Below, in pieces: positions 46,684-55,251 of a stretch of 64,000 nucleotides of DNA. Location of the stretch: contig NZ_JACDTY010000001.1 of assembly GCF_013520985.1 (NCBI RefSeq), forward strand, positions 124,001-188,000. The letters are read 5' to 3'. A program made the position numbers and the translations under genes. Under the pieces are notes generated by a model. That model saw only the letters and a list, made by a program, of their open reading frames with translations, searched no databases and was not told where the DNA came from. This DNA is from Mesorhizobium neociceri (GTDB taxonomy: Bacteria; Pseudomonadota; Alphaproteobacteria; Rhizobiales; Rhizobiaceae). The stretch's first letter is position 1, and each line of letters opens with the position of its first letter.

Positions 46684-47781
46684 TCAGCCGGCCTTCAGGG
46701 CCAGTTCAGTTTCGCCGTCGAACAGATGTATCCGCTCCTGGTCGAACTCGAGCCAGATCTGCTCGTCAGGTGCGACGGAGATGTTGGGGGACACGCTGAT
46801 GTTGACGATGGCACCGGACAGCAACGCCTGCACGAAGGTGACGTCTCCGGTCGGCTCCACTGTGTAGGCTCTGGCCGGGACGCTGCCTGGCACCGCGCTC
46901 TTGTGGAGCCTGATCGTCGAGTGACGTGCGCCGAGCACGACTTTCCCGGACGTTGCCTTCGCGACCTTCTGAGCGTTGAGCGGTGAGAGCTCAAGGCTCC
47001 AGCCCTCCGCGCCGGTCAACGCAGTGTTGCCGTTTGCTGTCGATGCTTCCAGCGGGATAAGGCTCATCGCCGGGCTGCCGATGAAGCTGGCGACGAACAT
47101 GTTTACCGGATGGGCAAAGACCTGCGCCGGTGAATCGTATTGCAGCAGGTAGCCGCCGTTCATCACCGCCATCTTGTCGGCCATGGTCACGGCTTCGAGC
47201 TGGTCGTGCGTCACATAGATGATCGTTGCCTTGAGGTCCTGGTGGAACCGCTTGATCTCCGACCGCATCTGCACGCGCAGTTTGGCATCGAGGTTGGAGA
47301 GCGGCTCGTCCATGAGGAACACAGCGGGGTCGCGAACGAGGGCACGCCCCAGGGCGACACGTTGCTGCTGCCCGCCTGAAAGTTCGCGCGGCTTGCGCTC
47401 GAGCAGGTGCGTCATGTCGAGCACGCGCGCCGCTTCCTTGACCTTCCTGTCGATCTCGTCCCTGGGCAGTTTGCGCATCTGCAGCGGGAACGCCAGGTTC
47501 TTGTAGACCGATTTCTGCGGGTAGAGCGCGTAGTTCTGGAACACCATTGCGATGTCTCGGTCCTTGGGGTCGAGGTCGTTGACCACCCGGTCGCCGATGA
47601 CGATGTCGCCCGATGTGACCGGAATCAATCCAGCGACAAGATTGAGCGTGGTTGTCTTGCCGCAGCCTGAAGGGCCGACGAGCGCAACGAACTCGCCGTC
47701 ATTGACCGTCAGCGAAACGTCGTTGACAGCTTTGAAGCCGCCATAGGTCTTGACGAGATCTTTGAGGACCACGTGGGCCAT
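46684..47781 (-). CDS. Sugar ABC transporter ATP-binding protein (CUT1, UgpC/MalK-like)
   Basis: A 365-residue ATPase: Walker A GPSGCGKTT near 37-45, signature [15 protein letters not shown], Walker B VFLMDEPLSNLD and a C-terminal OB-fold/TOBE region with GARHSTIRL. ATG 47781 has GGGAG upstream; the in-frame TTG at 47787 does not. It serves the two permeases and the binding protein encoded upstream on the same strand. A 124-base space with a repeat and a strong hairpin separates it from the permease gene. Confidence 0.93.
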   Translation of the reverse strand: MAHVVLKDLVKTYGGFKAVNDVSLTVNDGEFVALVGPSGCGKTTTLNLVAGLIPVTSGDIVIGDRVVNDLDPKDRDIAMVFQNYALYPQKSVYKNLAFPLQMRKLPRDEIDRKVKEAARVLDMTHLLERKPRELSGGQQQRVALGRALVRDPAVFLMDEPLSNLDAKLRVQMRSEIKRFHQDLKATIIYVTHDQLEAVTMADKMAVMNGGYLLQYDSPAQVFAHPVNMFVASFIGSPAMSLIPLEASTANGNTALTGAEGWSLELSPLNAQKVAKATSGKVVLGARHSTIRLHKSAVPGSVPARAYTVEPTGDVTFVQALLSGAIVNISVSPNISVAPDEQIWLEFDQERIHLFDGETELALKAG

Positions 47782-47794
47782 CGGCAACTCCCTA

Positions 47795-47907
47795 GTGCAT
47801 GATGCCGAAAAGTGTGAAGCGGTTTTCGGACGACATCATGCTCTATCTCTTGGATTTAGAGCCGGATTCAGATTTCAGGTCGAACAGACCTGAAATCATC
47901 CGGCTCT
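47795..47907. repeat. Rhizobiales intergenic repeat with long hairpin
   Basis: The stretch opens with GCATGATGCCGAAAAGTG and continues with the complementary GGTTTTCGG...CATCATGC block, a repeat type I recognise from Rhizobiales genomes. It ends in a near-perfect hairpin at 47858-47907 (AGAGCCGGAT...ATCCGGCTCT outside, GATTTCAGGTC...GACCTGAAATC inside, loop GAACA) that runs into the stop codon of the upstream permease. It sits between permease and ATPase genes and may reduce downstream expression. Confidence 0.75.
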
Positions 47908-48796
47908 AGTGCTTGACCGCGCCTTCTGTCAGGGCGCGTACGAAGTATCGTTGCAGGACGAGGAACAGCACCACGACGGGCACGCTCATCATGAAGCTGG
48001 CCGCCATCAGGCCCGGAAAGTCCGTCGTATTTTCCGAGAAGAAGCGCTGTATGCCGACCGGCAGGGTCAACTGCTCGTTCTTGGAGAGGAAGGTGTAGGC
48101 ATAGATGTACTCGTTCCATGCGCCGATGAACGAATAGATCGCGGTGGCGATGATTCCGGGCGTCGACAGAGGCATCACGATCAGGATGAAGGCCTGGAAC
48201 CGCGTCGCCCCATCGATGCGCGCCGCCTGCTCGAGCTGCACCGGGATGTTGTCGTAGAAGCCCTTGAGCAGCCAGATCGCCAGCGGCAGGCCGAAAGTGA
48301 GATAGGTGAGAATCAACGAGCCGTGCGTGTTCACCAGCCCGATCGCGCGCATCAGGATGAAGAGAGGCACGAGAAAGATCACTGCCGGGAACATGTTGCG
48401 CAAAAGCACGGTGAAGAACAGGAAGTTTCGACCGGGGAAACGAAAGCGCGAAAACGCGTAAGCCGCGGGAACGGCCACGATCACCGAAAGGATTGTCGTG
48501 GCCGTCGACACGTAGAGGCTGTTCCAGAAAAAGCGGAGGAAGTCCTGGCCGACGCTGTTTTGCGGATCGAGCAGCTTCTGGTAGCTGGCAAGGGTAGGCT
48601 CTTCCGGCCACCATTGCGGCGGGAACTGCATCGCCGCGAAACCGGACTTGATCGATGTGAGCAGCATCCAGATCATCGGCAACGCGGTGTACAGCAGCAT
48701 GAACACGAGGAAGATGCGCCCGGCCCACCGCCATCCGTCGACGCGCATGCGGCGCCGGGTCGGACCTCGAGGGGCTGTCTCGACAATCGTGCTCAT
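47906..48796 (-). CDS. Sugar ABC transporter permease (MalG-like)
   Basis: A 296-residue CUT1 permease with a first membrane segment at about 25-48 (RIFLVFMLLYTALPMIWMLL) and the EAA loop EQAARIDGATRFQAFILIVMPL. Its start overlaps the stop of the upstream permease (ATGA-type). It forms a heterodimer with the MalF-like protein. Likely substrate of the importer: a sugar acid, from the dehydratases nearby. Confidence 0.93.
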   Translation of the reverse strand: MSTIVETAPRGPTRRRMRVDGWRWAGRIFLVFMLLYTALPMIWMLLTSIKSGFAAMQFPPQWWPEEPTLASYQKLLDPQNSVGQDFLRFFWNSLYVSTATTILSVIVAVPAAYAFSRFRFPGRNFLFFTVLLRNMFPAVIFLVPLFILMRAIGLVNTHGSLILTYLTFGLPLAIWLLKGFYDNIPVQLEQAARIDGATRFQAFILIVMPLSTPGIIATAIYSFIGAWNEYIYAYTFLSKNEQLTLPVGIQRFFSENTTDFPGLMAASFMMSVPVVVLFLVLQRYFVRALTEGAVKH

Positions 48797-49791
48797 GCGC
48801 CCCCCTCCTTGCGCTCGTTGCCGGCCAACGCACGGACATAGAAGTAGCCCAACATCATCAGCATGAGGAACAGGAGTACCGAATAGGCCGATGCGACGCC
48901 CCAGCGCTGCCGGCCGAAGGCGAGCTCATAAATGTGCGTGATCCATATGTGCGACGCGTTCGACGGCCCGCCACCGGTCATGATCCATGGGATGATGAAG
49001 GAATTGAAGTTGGCCACCGCGAGCAGCAGGATCGTCACCGTCGAGACGTTGCTCAGGTGCGGGAAGGTGACGTGCCAGAAACGCTGCCATGCGTTGGCCC
49101 CGTCGACTTCCGCGGCGCGCAACAACTGGTCGGGGACCGTCTGCAAGCCGGCCATCATCATGATCATGGCAAACGGAAACTCGCGCCAGATATTGACGAC
49201 GATCAAGGAGGGCAACACCGTGCTGACGTTGTCGATGAAGTTCGGCGGCCGGTCAGCCAGTCCGAGGCCGACCAGCACCGCGCCGATGATTCCGAAGTCC
49301 GAATGGTAGATCCACTTCCAGATATAGGAGGCGGCAACCGCGCTGATGACCCAGGGAATGATCAGGATGGCGCGCAGCACACCCCGGCCGACAAACTCGC
49401 GGTGGAGGGCCAGCGCGGCGGCAAATCCCAGGACAAAGGAAAAGAAAGTAGATGCGATTGTCCAGATCAAGGTGTTCAGCGTGACTTTCCAGAACACCTC
49501 ACTGGTGAGGATGGCCGTGTAGTTGTCGAAGCCGATGAAGCTCTTGTCGCGAAGCTGCAGGCCAGGCGGTGTTTTGAAGAACGACAGCTCGATCGTGTAG
49601 TAGATCGGATAGGCGATGACGATGAGCATAACCGCGATCGCAGGAAGCACATACGCATAGTCCGCGCGATGCTCCCATATCTTGCGCAGCCCGCCGGACC
49701 TACCGGGTTGCAATCTTCGGCGAGCCTCGGCCTTGCCGGTCACGGTCGTCACTTGTGATGTGCCCTTATTGTTCTGAACGACCGGCTGCAC
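48793..49791 (-). CDS. Sugar ABC transporter permease (MalF-like)
   Basis: A 332-residue permease with a cytoplasmic N-terminus of about 40 residues, a membrane segment at about 45-67 (YAYVLPAIAVMLIVIAYPIY) and the EAA loop LRAAEVDGANAWQRFWHVTFP. The start at 49791 is GTG; a downstream start is possible. It begins 38 bases after the binding-protein stop and overlaps the partner permease by four bases. Confidence 0.92.
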   Translation of the reverse strand: MQPVVQNNKGTSQVTTVTGKAEARRRLQPGRSGGLRKIWEHRADYAYVLPAIAVMLIVIAYPIYYTIELSFFKTPPGLQLRDKSFIGFDNYTAILTSEVFWKVTLNTLIWTIASTFFSFVLGFAAALALHREFVGRGVLRAILIIPWVISAVAASYIWKWIYHSDFGIIGAVLVGLGLADRPPNFIDNVSTVLPSLIVVNIWREFPFAMIMMMAGLQTVPDQLLRAAEVDGANAWQRFWHVTFPHLSNVSTVTILLLAVANFNSFIIPWIMTGGGPSNASHIWITHIYELAFGRQRWGVASAYSVLLFLMLMMLGYFYVRALAGNERKEGGA

Positions 49792-49829
49792 TATCAGCGC
49801 AGCCGGTCAGGTCGCAGGTCAGGCTCGGA

Positions 49830-51308
49830 CTAGAGTCCACCCATCAGGTCTTTCACCTTCTTGGCCGCGTCGTCCGCCGCCTGATCGACGGTCATCGCTC
49901 CGGTCAGGGCATTCTGCAGCATATCCGGGACGATGATATTCATGATCTCGGGAGACTGCGGCAGCGCCGGGAACGGGATGCCGTATGGCAGCATCGACGT
50001 CGTGACGTCGAGGAACTTGATGTTGTCCAGACGTTCCTTCATCCATTTGGTCTTGAAGCCGTTGAGGTTGCCCGGGTTCGAGCCGGCGTAGGCCATCTTC
50101 AGCGACCATTCCGGGCTGGTCCACATGCAGATGATCGCCTTTGCAGCCGGCTCGTCCACCTTGCCGCCCTCGACATATTCGGGCTTCAGGATGTGGATGT
50201 TCGAGCCGCCGAACACGACGGCGCGTTTGCCGTCGGGGCCAGTCGGAATGAGACCGTAGCGCATGTTGTCGATGACGGTCTGCGCCTTGTCCTTGTCGGC
50301 GCCCGTCGCCTTCTTCTGCAGGTCGAGCATGACGTTGTAGTCGGACGGGTGCGAGATCATCATGCCGAGCTGGCCGGCGACGAACAGAGGCTGGTTGTCG
50401 GCCTGCTGGTTGGTGAGCGCCGACACCGGAACCGACTTGTCGCGAACATACATGTCGTACGAGGCTTGCAGCGCCGCCTTGCTTTGCGGGGTATTGAGCT
50501 CGACCTGCTCATAGGTCGGGTTTGCCGTCGCCTCGTCGAAGACGCCGCCGCCATAGGCCCATAGCTGCGGCATGAAGCGGTACGGCGTGTTGCCGGCATT
50601 CTTGCGCGCCACGAGGCCGTAGCCGGCAATGCCGAGCTTGTCATGGATCTGCTTGGAATATTTGACGACGTCGTCCCAGGTTGCCGGAGCCTTGTCCGGA
50701 TCGAGGCCCGCACGCTTGAAGATGTCGGCGTTCCAGATGAACGCCATCGTCTCATTGTTGGTGGGAATACCGTAGGTCACCCCATCCCAGGTCACGGCCT
50801 TCATGGCGCCGGGCCAGAAATCCTCGGTCGAATAGCCCACATCCTCGGGCTTGAGCGGCTCCAGATAGCCCTTCGAGGCGAACTCGGTCCCACCTAGGAT
50901 TTGCAGGCGGACCGCCATCGGCGCGGCATTGCCCAGGAGGGCCGTGCGGAATTTGTCGAGAAGGTCGTTGTAGGTGAGGGCCTGATCCTCGAGCTGGATG
51001 TTCGGATAGGTCTTGCGGAAGGTCTCGAAGAAATCCTTGTAGTACTGGCGCAGGAGGTCGGGGTCGCCCTCGAACACGCCCTGATACCAGAATGTCAGTC
51101 GCCCCTTGTAGTCCAGCGGAGTGACCTTGCCGCAATCGGCGGCCGTGTCAAAATCCTGTGTGCCCGCAATGGAGCGCACATATTCCGGCGACCATTTGCT
51201 CAGGTCGACCGGCGGTGCACCTAGCGCCGATCCGGACATGAGCGATGCCATCAAAGCAGTGGCGACAGTGCCGCGCAGGACAGCACCGCCGAGTGTAATC
51301 CTCGTCAT
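49830..51308 (-). CDS. Sugar-type ABC transporter substrate-binding protein
   Basis: A 492-residue family-1 solute-binding protein. A signal peptide (about 1-30, cut after SALG) is followed by a mature region with KGRLTFWYQGVFEGDP and the NNETMAFIWNADIFKRAG lobe-linker pattern of this class. The ATG at 51308 has GGGAGGATACT upstream. It is the first gene of the minus-strand importer run, divergent from a GntR regulator, and so presumably induced by that regulator's ligand. The length is at the upper end of the family. Confidence 0.93.
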   Translation of the reverse strand: MTRITLGGAVLRGTVATALMASLMSGSALGAPPVDLSKWSPEYVRSIAGTQDFDTAADCGKVTPLDYKGRLTFWYQGVFEGDPDLLRQYYKDFFETFRKTYPNIQLEDQALTYNDLLDKFRTALLGNAAPMAVRLQILGGTEFASKGYLEPLKPEDVGYSTEDFWPGAMKAVTWDGVTYGIPTNNETMAFIWNADIFKRAGLDPDKAPATWDDVVKYSKQIHDKLGIAGYGLVARKNAGNTPYRFMPQLWAYGGGVFDEATANPTYEQVELNTPQSKAALQASYDMYVRDKSVPVSALTNQQADNQPLFVAGQLGMMISHPSDYNVMLDLQKKATGADKDKAQTVIDNMRYGLIPTGPDGKRAVVFGGSNIHILKPEYVEGGKVDEPAAKAIICMWTSPEWSLKMAYAGSNPGNLNGFKTKWMKERLDNIKFLDVTTSMLPYGIPFPALPQSPEIMNIIVPDMLQNALTGAMTVDQAADDAAKKVKDLMGGL

Positions 51309-51517
51309 AGTATCCTCCCAGGTTCTCCCATGCCGCTCTGCGCCAAGGCAAGCGGCTCGTTCGACCGCGCGGGATGCGTCTTTTGCTCAATGTATCCCTT
51401 CGATCATCTGGTACGTTTTCAGATCATGGATTGCCTGTCAACGCGTCGGATCGTACATTGTTTTTGGGAACCGTGCGTGATATCGGGCAGAGTGTGTATT
51501 AATCCGGGGAGCCGGCC
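51309..51517. promoter_or_regulatory. Divergent promoter region between importer and GntR genes
   Basis: The 209-base space holds an imperfect inverted repeat, ATCATCTG, nine bases, CAGATCAT (51403-51427), and a second GTAC-containing stretch (about 51451-51460, ATCGTACATTG). These could be the GntR protein's binding site and could serve both directions. The palindrome of the hydroxyproline cluster is not present, so this regulon is distinct. Confidence 0.45.
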
Positions 51518-52228
51518 TTGGCCGAAACAAGCGATTTCAAAGCAGAGCCACCCGTGGGGATTGACGCCATCGGAGCCTCAAGCGAGGGCGCCTCGCTTTA
51601 TGAACTGATCCGGGAAGACATCATCGAGGGACGGCTCGCCGCCAACGAACGGCTTGTGGTCACCGATCTCGCCCGGCGTCACGGCACCTCGACCAACCCC
51701 GTGCGTGAGGCGCTGCAGTTGTTGCGCGGGGAGGGTTTTGTCACCTTTATCGCCAACCGTGGGGCGCGCGTCCGACCCATAGATCAGGATTTTGTCCGGG
51801 ATATCTACGAGATCGGAGTTCTGATCGAGCCGGCCCTGACGCGATGGTTCGTGAATATGGCGACCGGCGAGGACATCGCCGAACTCGAACGTCTCCAAAG
51901 CATGATTGAAGAGAACAATTTCGCCGACCCATTCAGACACAGTGAACTCGATACCGCCTTCCACACCGTGATGTACCAGCGGCATTATAATCGCCATGCC
52001 GCCGAGCTGTGGTGGAAGCATCGCGAGGTGCTGCGCGCCGTGAGCCGGCGCTTCAATTTCACGCTCGCACGGCGTGCCGCGATCATTCGCGAACACCGCG
52101 AACTCATCGCACTCGCCAAGGCAGGAGAGGCTGACAAAGCCGCCGAACTCATTGCCCGCCATGTCGAGGGTTCCGGCCGGCACGTTCTCGAACAGATGCG
52201 TGCGCGCAACGCCGCTCGAGCCGGATAG
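51518..52228 (+). CDS. GntR-family regulator (FCD domain), probable regulator of the sugar-acid locus
   Basis: A 236-residue GntR protein: helix-turn-helix at about 25-95 (YELIREDIIEGRLAANERLV, then RRHGTSTNPVREALQLLRGE) and an FCD effector domain with HSELDTAFHTVMYQRHYNRH. TTG at 51518 has GGGGAG upstream and is the best start found. It stands between the minus-strand importer run and the plus-strand enolase-superfamily genes, the classic place for a local regulator. Confidence 0.9.
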   Translation: MAETSDFKAEPPVGIDAIGASSEGASLYELIREDIIEGRLAANERLVVTDLARRHGTSTNPVREALQLLRGEGFVTFIANRGARVRPIDQDFVRDIYEIGVLIEPALTRWFVNMATGEDIAELERLQSMIEENNFADPFRHSELDTAFHTVMYQRHYNRHAAELWWKHREVLRAVSRRFNFTLARRAAIIREHRELIALAKAGEADKAAELIARHVEGSGRHVLEQMRARNAARAG

Positions 52229-52282
52229 AATTTCCAGCCCAGAACCTCATTGGCCCGACAATCAGATAGAGGTAGTTGAGAG

Positions 52283-53449
52283 ATGAAAATCACGAGCGTT
52301 CGGCCGTGGCTGATCAAGTCCGATGCTTCCTATTGGGGAGAGTTCCTGTTCGTCGAGGTGACGACCGACGAAGGGGTGAGTGGCTGGGGAGAAATCACCA
52401 CCACCACAAGGCTCGCCAACCGCGCTCTCTGCACGATCTTGCGGCAGATCGGTGTCGCCGTGACAGGCGAGGATCCGGCGCGTATCGAGCATCTCTGGCA
52501 CAAGATTTTCCGCAGCTTCACCTATATGGGCAGCCGCGGCGCCGCAGTCGAATGCGTGAGCGCCATCGACATAGCGCTCTGGGACATCCGGGGCAAAGTT
52601 CTCGGCAAGCCGATTTACGAGCTGCTGGGCGGACCGGTACGCGATGAGGTCGCGCTCTATACCCATCCCAACCAACGCAAGTTTACCAGCAAGGAGGCTG
52701 TGGTCCGCGAAATTCGAGACATCGTCGAGTCCGGACACACGGGGCTGAAGTTCGATCCTTTCCCCCACCAGGGTCGCACCGCCGATGGCTTGGCGCGCGA
52801 ACAGCGGGACGGCTACCTCGATGGCAGCATGACCCGCAAGGACGAGCGCGAGGCCGCCGAACTCACGGCTCTGATCCGCGAAACGGCGGGGCCTGATGTC
52901 GACATTCTGATCGACGCGCATGGCCGCTTCGACGTTCCTACCGCCATTCGCCTCTGCCGAAGCCTCGAGGAAGCCGGCCAGATCGACTGGTTTGAGGAGC
53001 CTTGCCCGCCCGAGAGCCTCAATGCCCTCAAGCAGGTGCGTGAGAAGGTCAGCGCCGCTATCTCGTGGGGCGAGCGCGGCCACACGAAGTGGGATTTCGT
53101 GCCGGTGCTCGAGAACAGGCTTGCCGACTACATCATGCCGGACGTTACCTGGACCGGCGGCATTACCGAACTGAAGAAGATTTCCGCCCTGTGCGAAGCC
53201 TACTACATCCCGGTCTCGCCCCATGACGCCGCGGGACCGATCAACGTGGTTGCGGGAGCGCAGGTGATGATGACGGTTCCCAATTTCTACAAGCTCGAAA
53301 CGTCGGAGTGGAACCTGGATAAATACAATCACCTCATCGACAGACGGCTCGACGTTTCGAACGGCAACCTCAAGCTGACCTCGAGGCCTGGCTTGGGCGT
53401 CGAGATGAACCACGACTACCTGCAGGCCCACGAGATAGAGCTGAGCTAG
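52283..53449 (+). CDS. Enolase-superfamily enzyme (mandelate racemase type), first of three plus-strand genes
   Basis: A 388-residue protein with an N-terminal capping domain and a TIM barrel. Metal and catalytic positions: Asp211 and His213 in LIDAHGRFD, Glu238 in WFEEP, Glu264 in SWGERGH, His314 in SPHDAAGP. This EE/H pattern is that of acid-sugar dehydratases. It is not the same subgroup as the DgoD-like protein of this locus. It begins 54 bases after the GntR gene. The substrate is probably an aldonate or related acid, not yet identifiable. Confidence 0.9.
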   Translation: MKITSVRPWLIKSDASYWGEFLFVEVTTDEGVSGWGEITTTTRLANRALCTILRQIGVAVTGEDPARIEHLWHKIFRSFTYMGSRGAAVECVSAIDIALWDIRGKVLGKPIYELLGGPVRDEVALYTHPNQRKFTSKEAVVREIRDIVESGHTGLKFDPFPHQGRTADGLAREQRDGYLDGSMTRKDEREAAELTALIRETAGPDVDILIDAHGRFDVPTAIRLCRSLEEAGQIDWFEEPCPPESLNALKQVREKVSAAISWGERGHTKWDFVPVLENRLADYIMPDVTWTGGITELKKISALCEAYYIPVSPHDAAGPINVVAGAQVMMTVPNFYKLETSEWNLDKYNHLIDRRLDVSNGNLKLTSRPGLGVEMNHDYLQAHEIELS

Positions 53450-53511
53450 CAACGCTCATGCCGGCCGGGCGTGCGGGGCGACAAGCCCGCCGATCAGAAC
53501 GAGGATAAGCC

Positions 53512-54870
53512 ATGGCAAAGACGGGTAGCGCCGGCGAGGCGCTCAATCGGGTAAATACGAACTCCAAGCCGTCCGAACTGCGCATCACCGACCTGCGTGT
53601 CGCCGAGATCGTCGGTGCGCCTTTCACCTCTGCGCTCATCAAGATCTACACCAACCAAGGCATTGTCGGCCTGGGCGAAGTGCGCGACGGCGCCAGCGCG
53701 ACCTATGCGCTGATGCTGAAGAGCCGGCTGCTGGGCGAGAACCCTTGTGACGTCGACCGGCTGTTTCGCCGCATCAAGCAATTTGGTGGCCATGGACGGC
53801 AAGGTGGCGGTGTCTCGGCAATCGAGATCGCGCTGTGGGATCTCGCCGGCAAGGCGTACGGTGTGCCGATCTACCAGATGCTCGGCGGACAGTTCCGCGA
53901 CAAGGTGCGTGTCTATTGCGACACCGACGCGGACAAGCCCAGCGGCACCGAGACCGGCAAGCGGCTCAAGGCGCGGATGGATCTCGGCTTCACCTTCCTC
54001 AAGATGGACCTCGGTCTGGCGCAGATATCCCACATACCGGGCGCGGTGGTGGCGCCGGCCGGCGTGCTCGACGGTTTCCGCACCCATGCCGCCCGCGGCC
54101 GGGCGCGCACGCTGGAAGAGCGCCGGGCGCGCAATGCCGCCTATGACGCGCAGAACGTGCCGCATCCCTTCACCGGCCTGCACTTCACGGAAAAGGGCAT
54201 CGACCTGCTCGATCAGTATATCCACGAGGTCCGCGAGGTGATCGGCTACGAGGTTCCACTCGCCATCGACCATGTCGGCCACATCTCGCTGCAGGACGGC
54301 ATCCGTCTCGCCCGGCGGATCGAGAAATACGCACCGGCCTGGCTCGAGGACGTGATCCCCTGGCAGTACACGGAGCAGTATCGCCAGTTGCAGCAGGCGA
54401 CGTCGGTGCCGATCTGCACGGGCGAGGACATCTACCTCAAGGAAGCATTCGAGCCGCTGCTCAAAGCGGGCATCTCGGTCATCCACCCGGATTTGCTGAC
54501 CACCGGCGGCATTCTCGAGACCAAGAAGATCGGCGACGCGGCGCAGGAGCATGGCGTTGCGATGGCCATTCACATGGCGGAAAGCCCGATCGCGGCAATG
54601 GCCGCTGCCCATGTGGCGGTGGCGACGGAAAACTTCATGGCGCTCGAATATCACAGCGTCGAAGTGGACTGGTGGGACGACATCGTCACCGGCCTGCCCA
54701 AGCCGCTGGTCAAGGACGGCTTCATCACCGTCCCCGACAAGCCGGGCCTGGGCATCGACGACGTCGTCGACGAAGTGATCAGCCAGCACCTGCAGCCCGG
54801 CGTCACCGGCATCTGGCAGCCGACCGATCACTGGGACGATGAATATTCCTGGGACCGCACCTGGAGCTGA
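53512..54870 (+). CDS. Enolase-superfamily enzyme (mandelate racemase type), 452-residue variant
   Basis: A longer family member with a 20-residue N-terminal extension. Metal residues: Asp253 in LAIDHVGHI, Glu279 in AWLEDVIPW (Asp, not Glu, next to it) and Glu305 in [11 protein letters not shown]; a late His is in MAIHMAES. Between residues about 175 and 240 it has an insert-like stretch with an [11 protein letters not shown] helix, absent from the 388-residue neighbour. It likely acts on a different acid than the other three. It begins 62 bases after the first plus-strand gene. Confidence 0.9.
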   Translation: MAKTGSAGEALNRVNTNSKPSELRITDLRVAEIVGAPFTSALIKIYTNQGIVGLGEVRDGASATYALMLKSRLLGENPCDVDRLFRRIKQFGGHGRQGGGVSAIEIALWDLAGKAYGVPIYQMLGGQFRDKVRVYCDTDADKPSGTETGKRLKARMDLGFTFLKMDLGLAQISHIPGAVVAPAGVLDGFRTHAARGRARTLEERRARNAAYDAQNVPHPFTGLHFTEKGIDLLDQYIHEVREVIGYEVPLAIDHVGHISLQDGIRLARRIEKYAPAWLEDVIPWQYTEQYRQLQQATSVPICTGEDIYLKEAFEPLLKAGISVIHPDLLTTGGILETKKIGDAAQEHGVAMAIHMAESPIAAMAAAHVAVATENFMALEYHSVEVDWWDDIVTGLPKPLVKDGFITVPDKPGLGIDDVVDEVISQHLQPGVTGIWQPTDHWDDEYSWDRTWS

Positions 54871-54916
54871 CGCTACATCTCTCCCTTTGGGGGAGAGGTG
54901 AACAGAAGGATCGACC

Positions 54917-55243
54917 ATGATCTACGAACTTCGCATTTACGACTGCCTGCCGGGCCAGCTGCCGGCGCTGCTCAAGCGTTTCAACGACCATACCTTGGCG
55001 CTGTGGGATAAGCACGGCATCCGCCAGGCCGGGTTCTTCACCACGGTGGTCGGCGAAAGCAGCAATCGACTGACCTATTTCGTCGCCTGGGAATCCCTTG
55101 CCGAGCGTGAAGTGAAATGGAAGGCCTTCACCACCGATCCGGCATGGCTCAAGGTCCGCGACGAGTCCGAGCGCGATGGCCCGATCCTGGCCAATATTTC
55201 CAGCCAGTTTCTCGCGCCAACCGCCTTCTCGTCGGTGAAATAG
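54917..55243 (+). CDS. NIPSNAP-family protein
   Basis: A 108-residue protein with the NIPSNAP pattern: MIYELRIYDCLPGQLPALLK, then FTTVVGESSNRLTYFVAWES. Members have a dimeric alpha/beta-barrel and often sit in catabolic clusters, but few have known reactions. It lies between two enolase-superfamily genes on the same strand, nine bases ahead of the next, so it is cotranscribed with them. A monooxygenase or isomerase role is possible, but not shown. Confidence 0.9.
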   Translation: MIYELRIYDCLPGQLPALLKRFNDHTLALWDKHGIRQAGFFTTVVGESSNRLTYFVAWESLAEREVKWKAFTTDPAWLKVRDESERDGPILANISSQFLAPTAFSSVK

Positions 55244-55251
55244 AGGACATC

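Noticed and set aside
54879..54897. CTCTCCC/GGGAGAG hairpin as a terminator within the enolase-superfamily run
   Set aside because: It is short, has no T-tract and resembles the palindromic repeat family rather than a terminator; the genes after it continue the same run.
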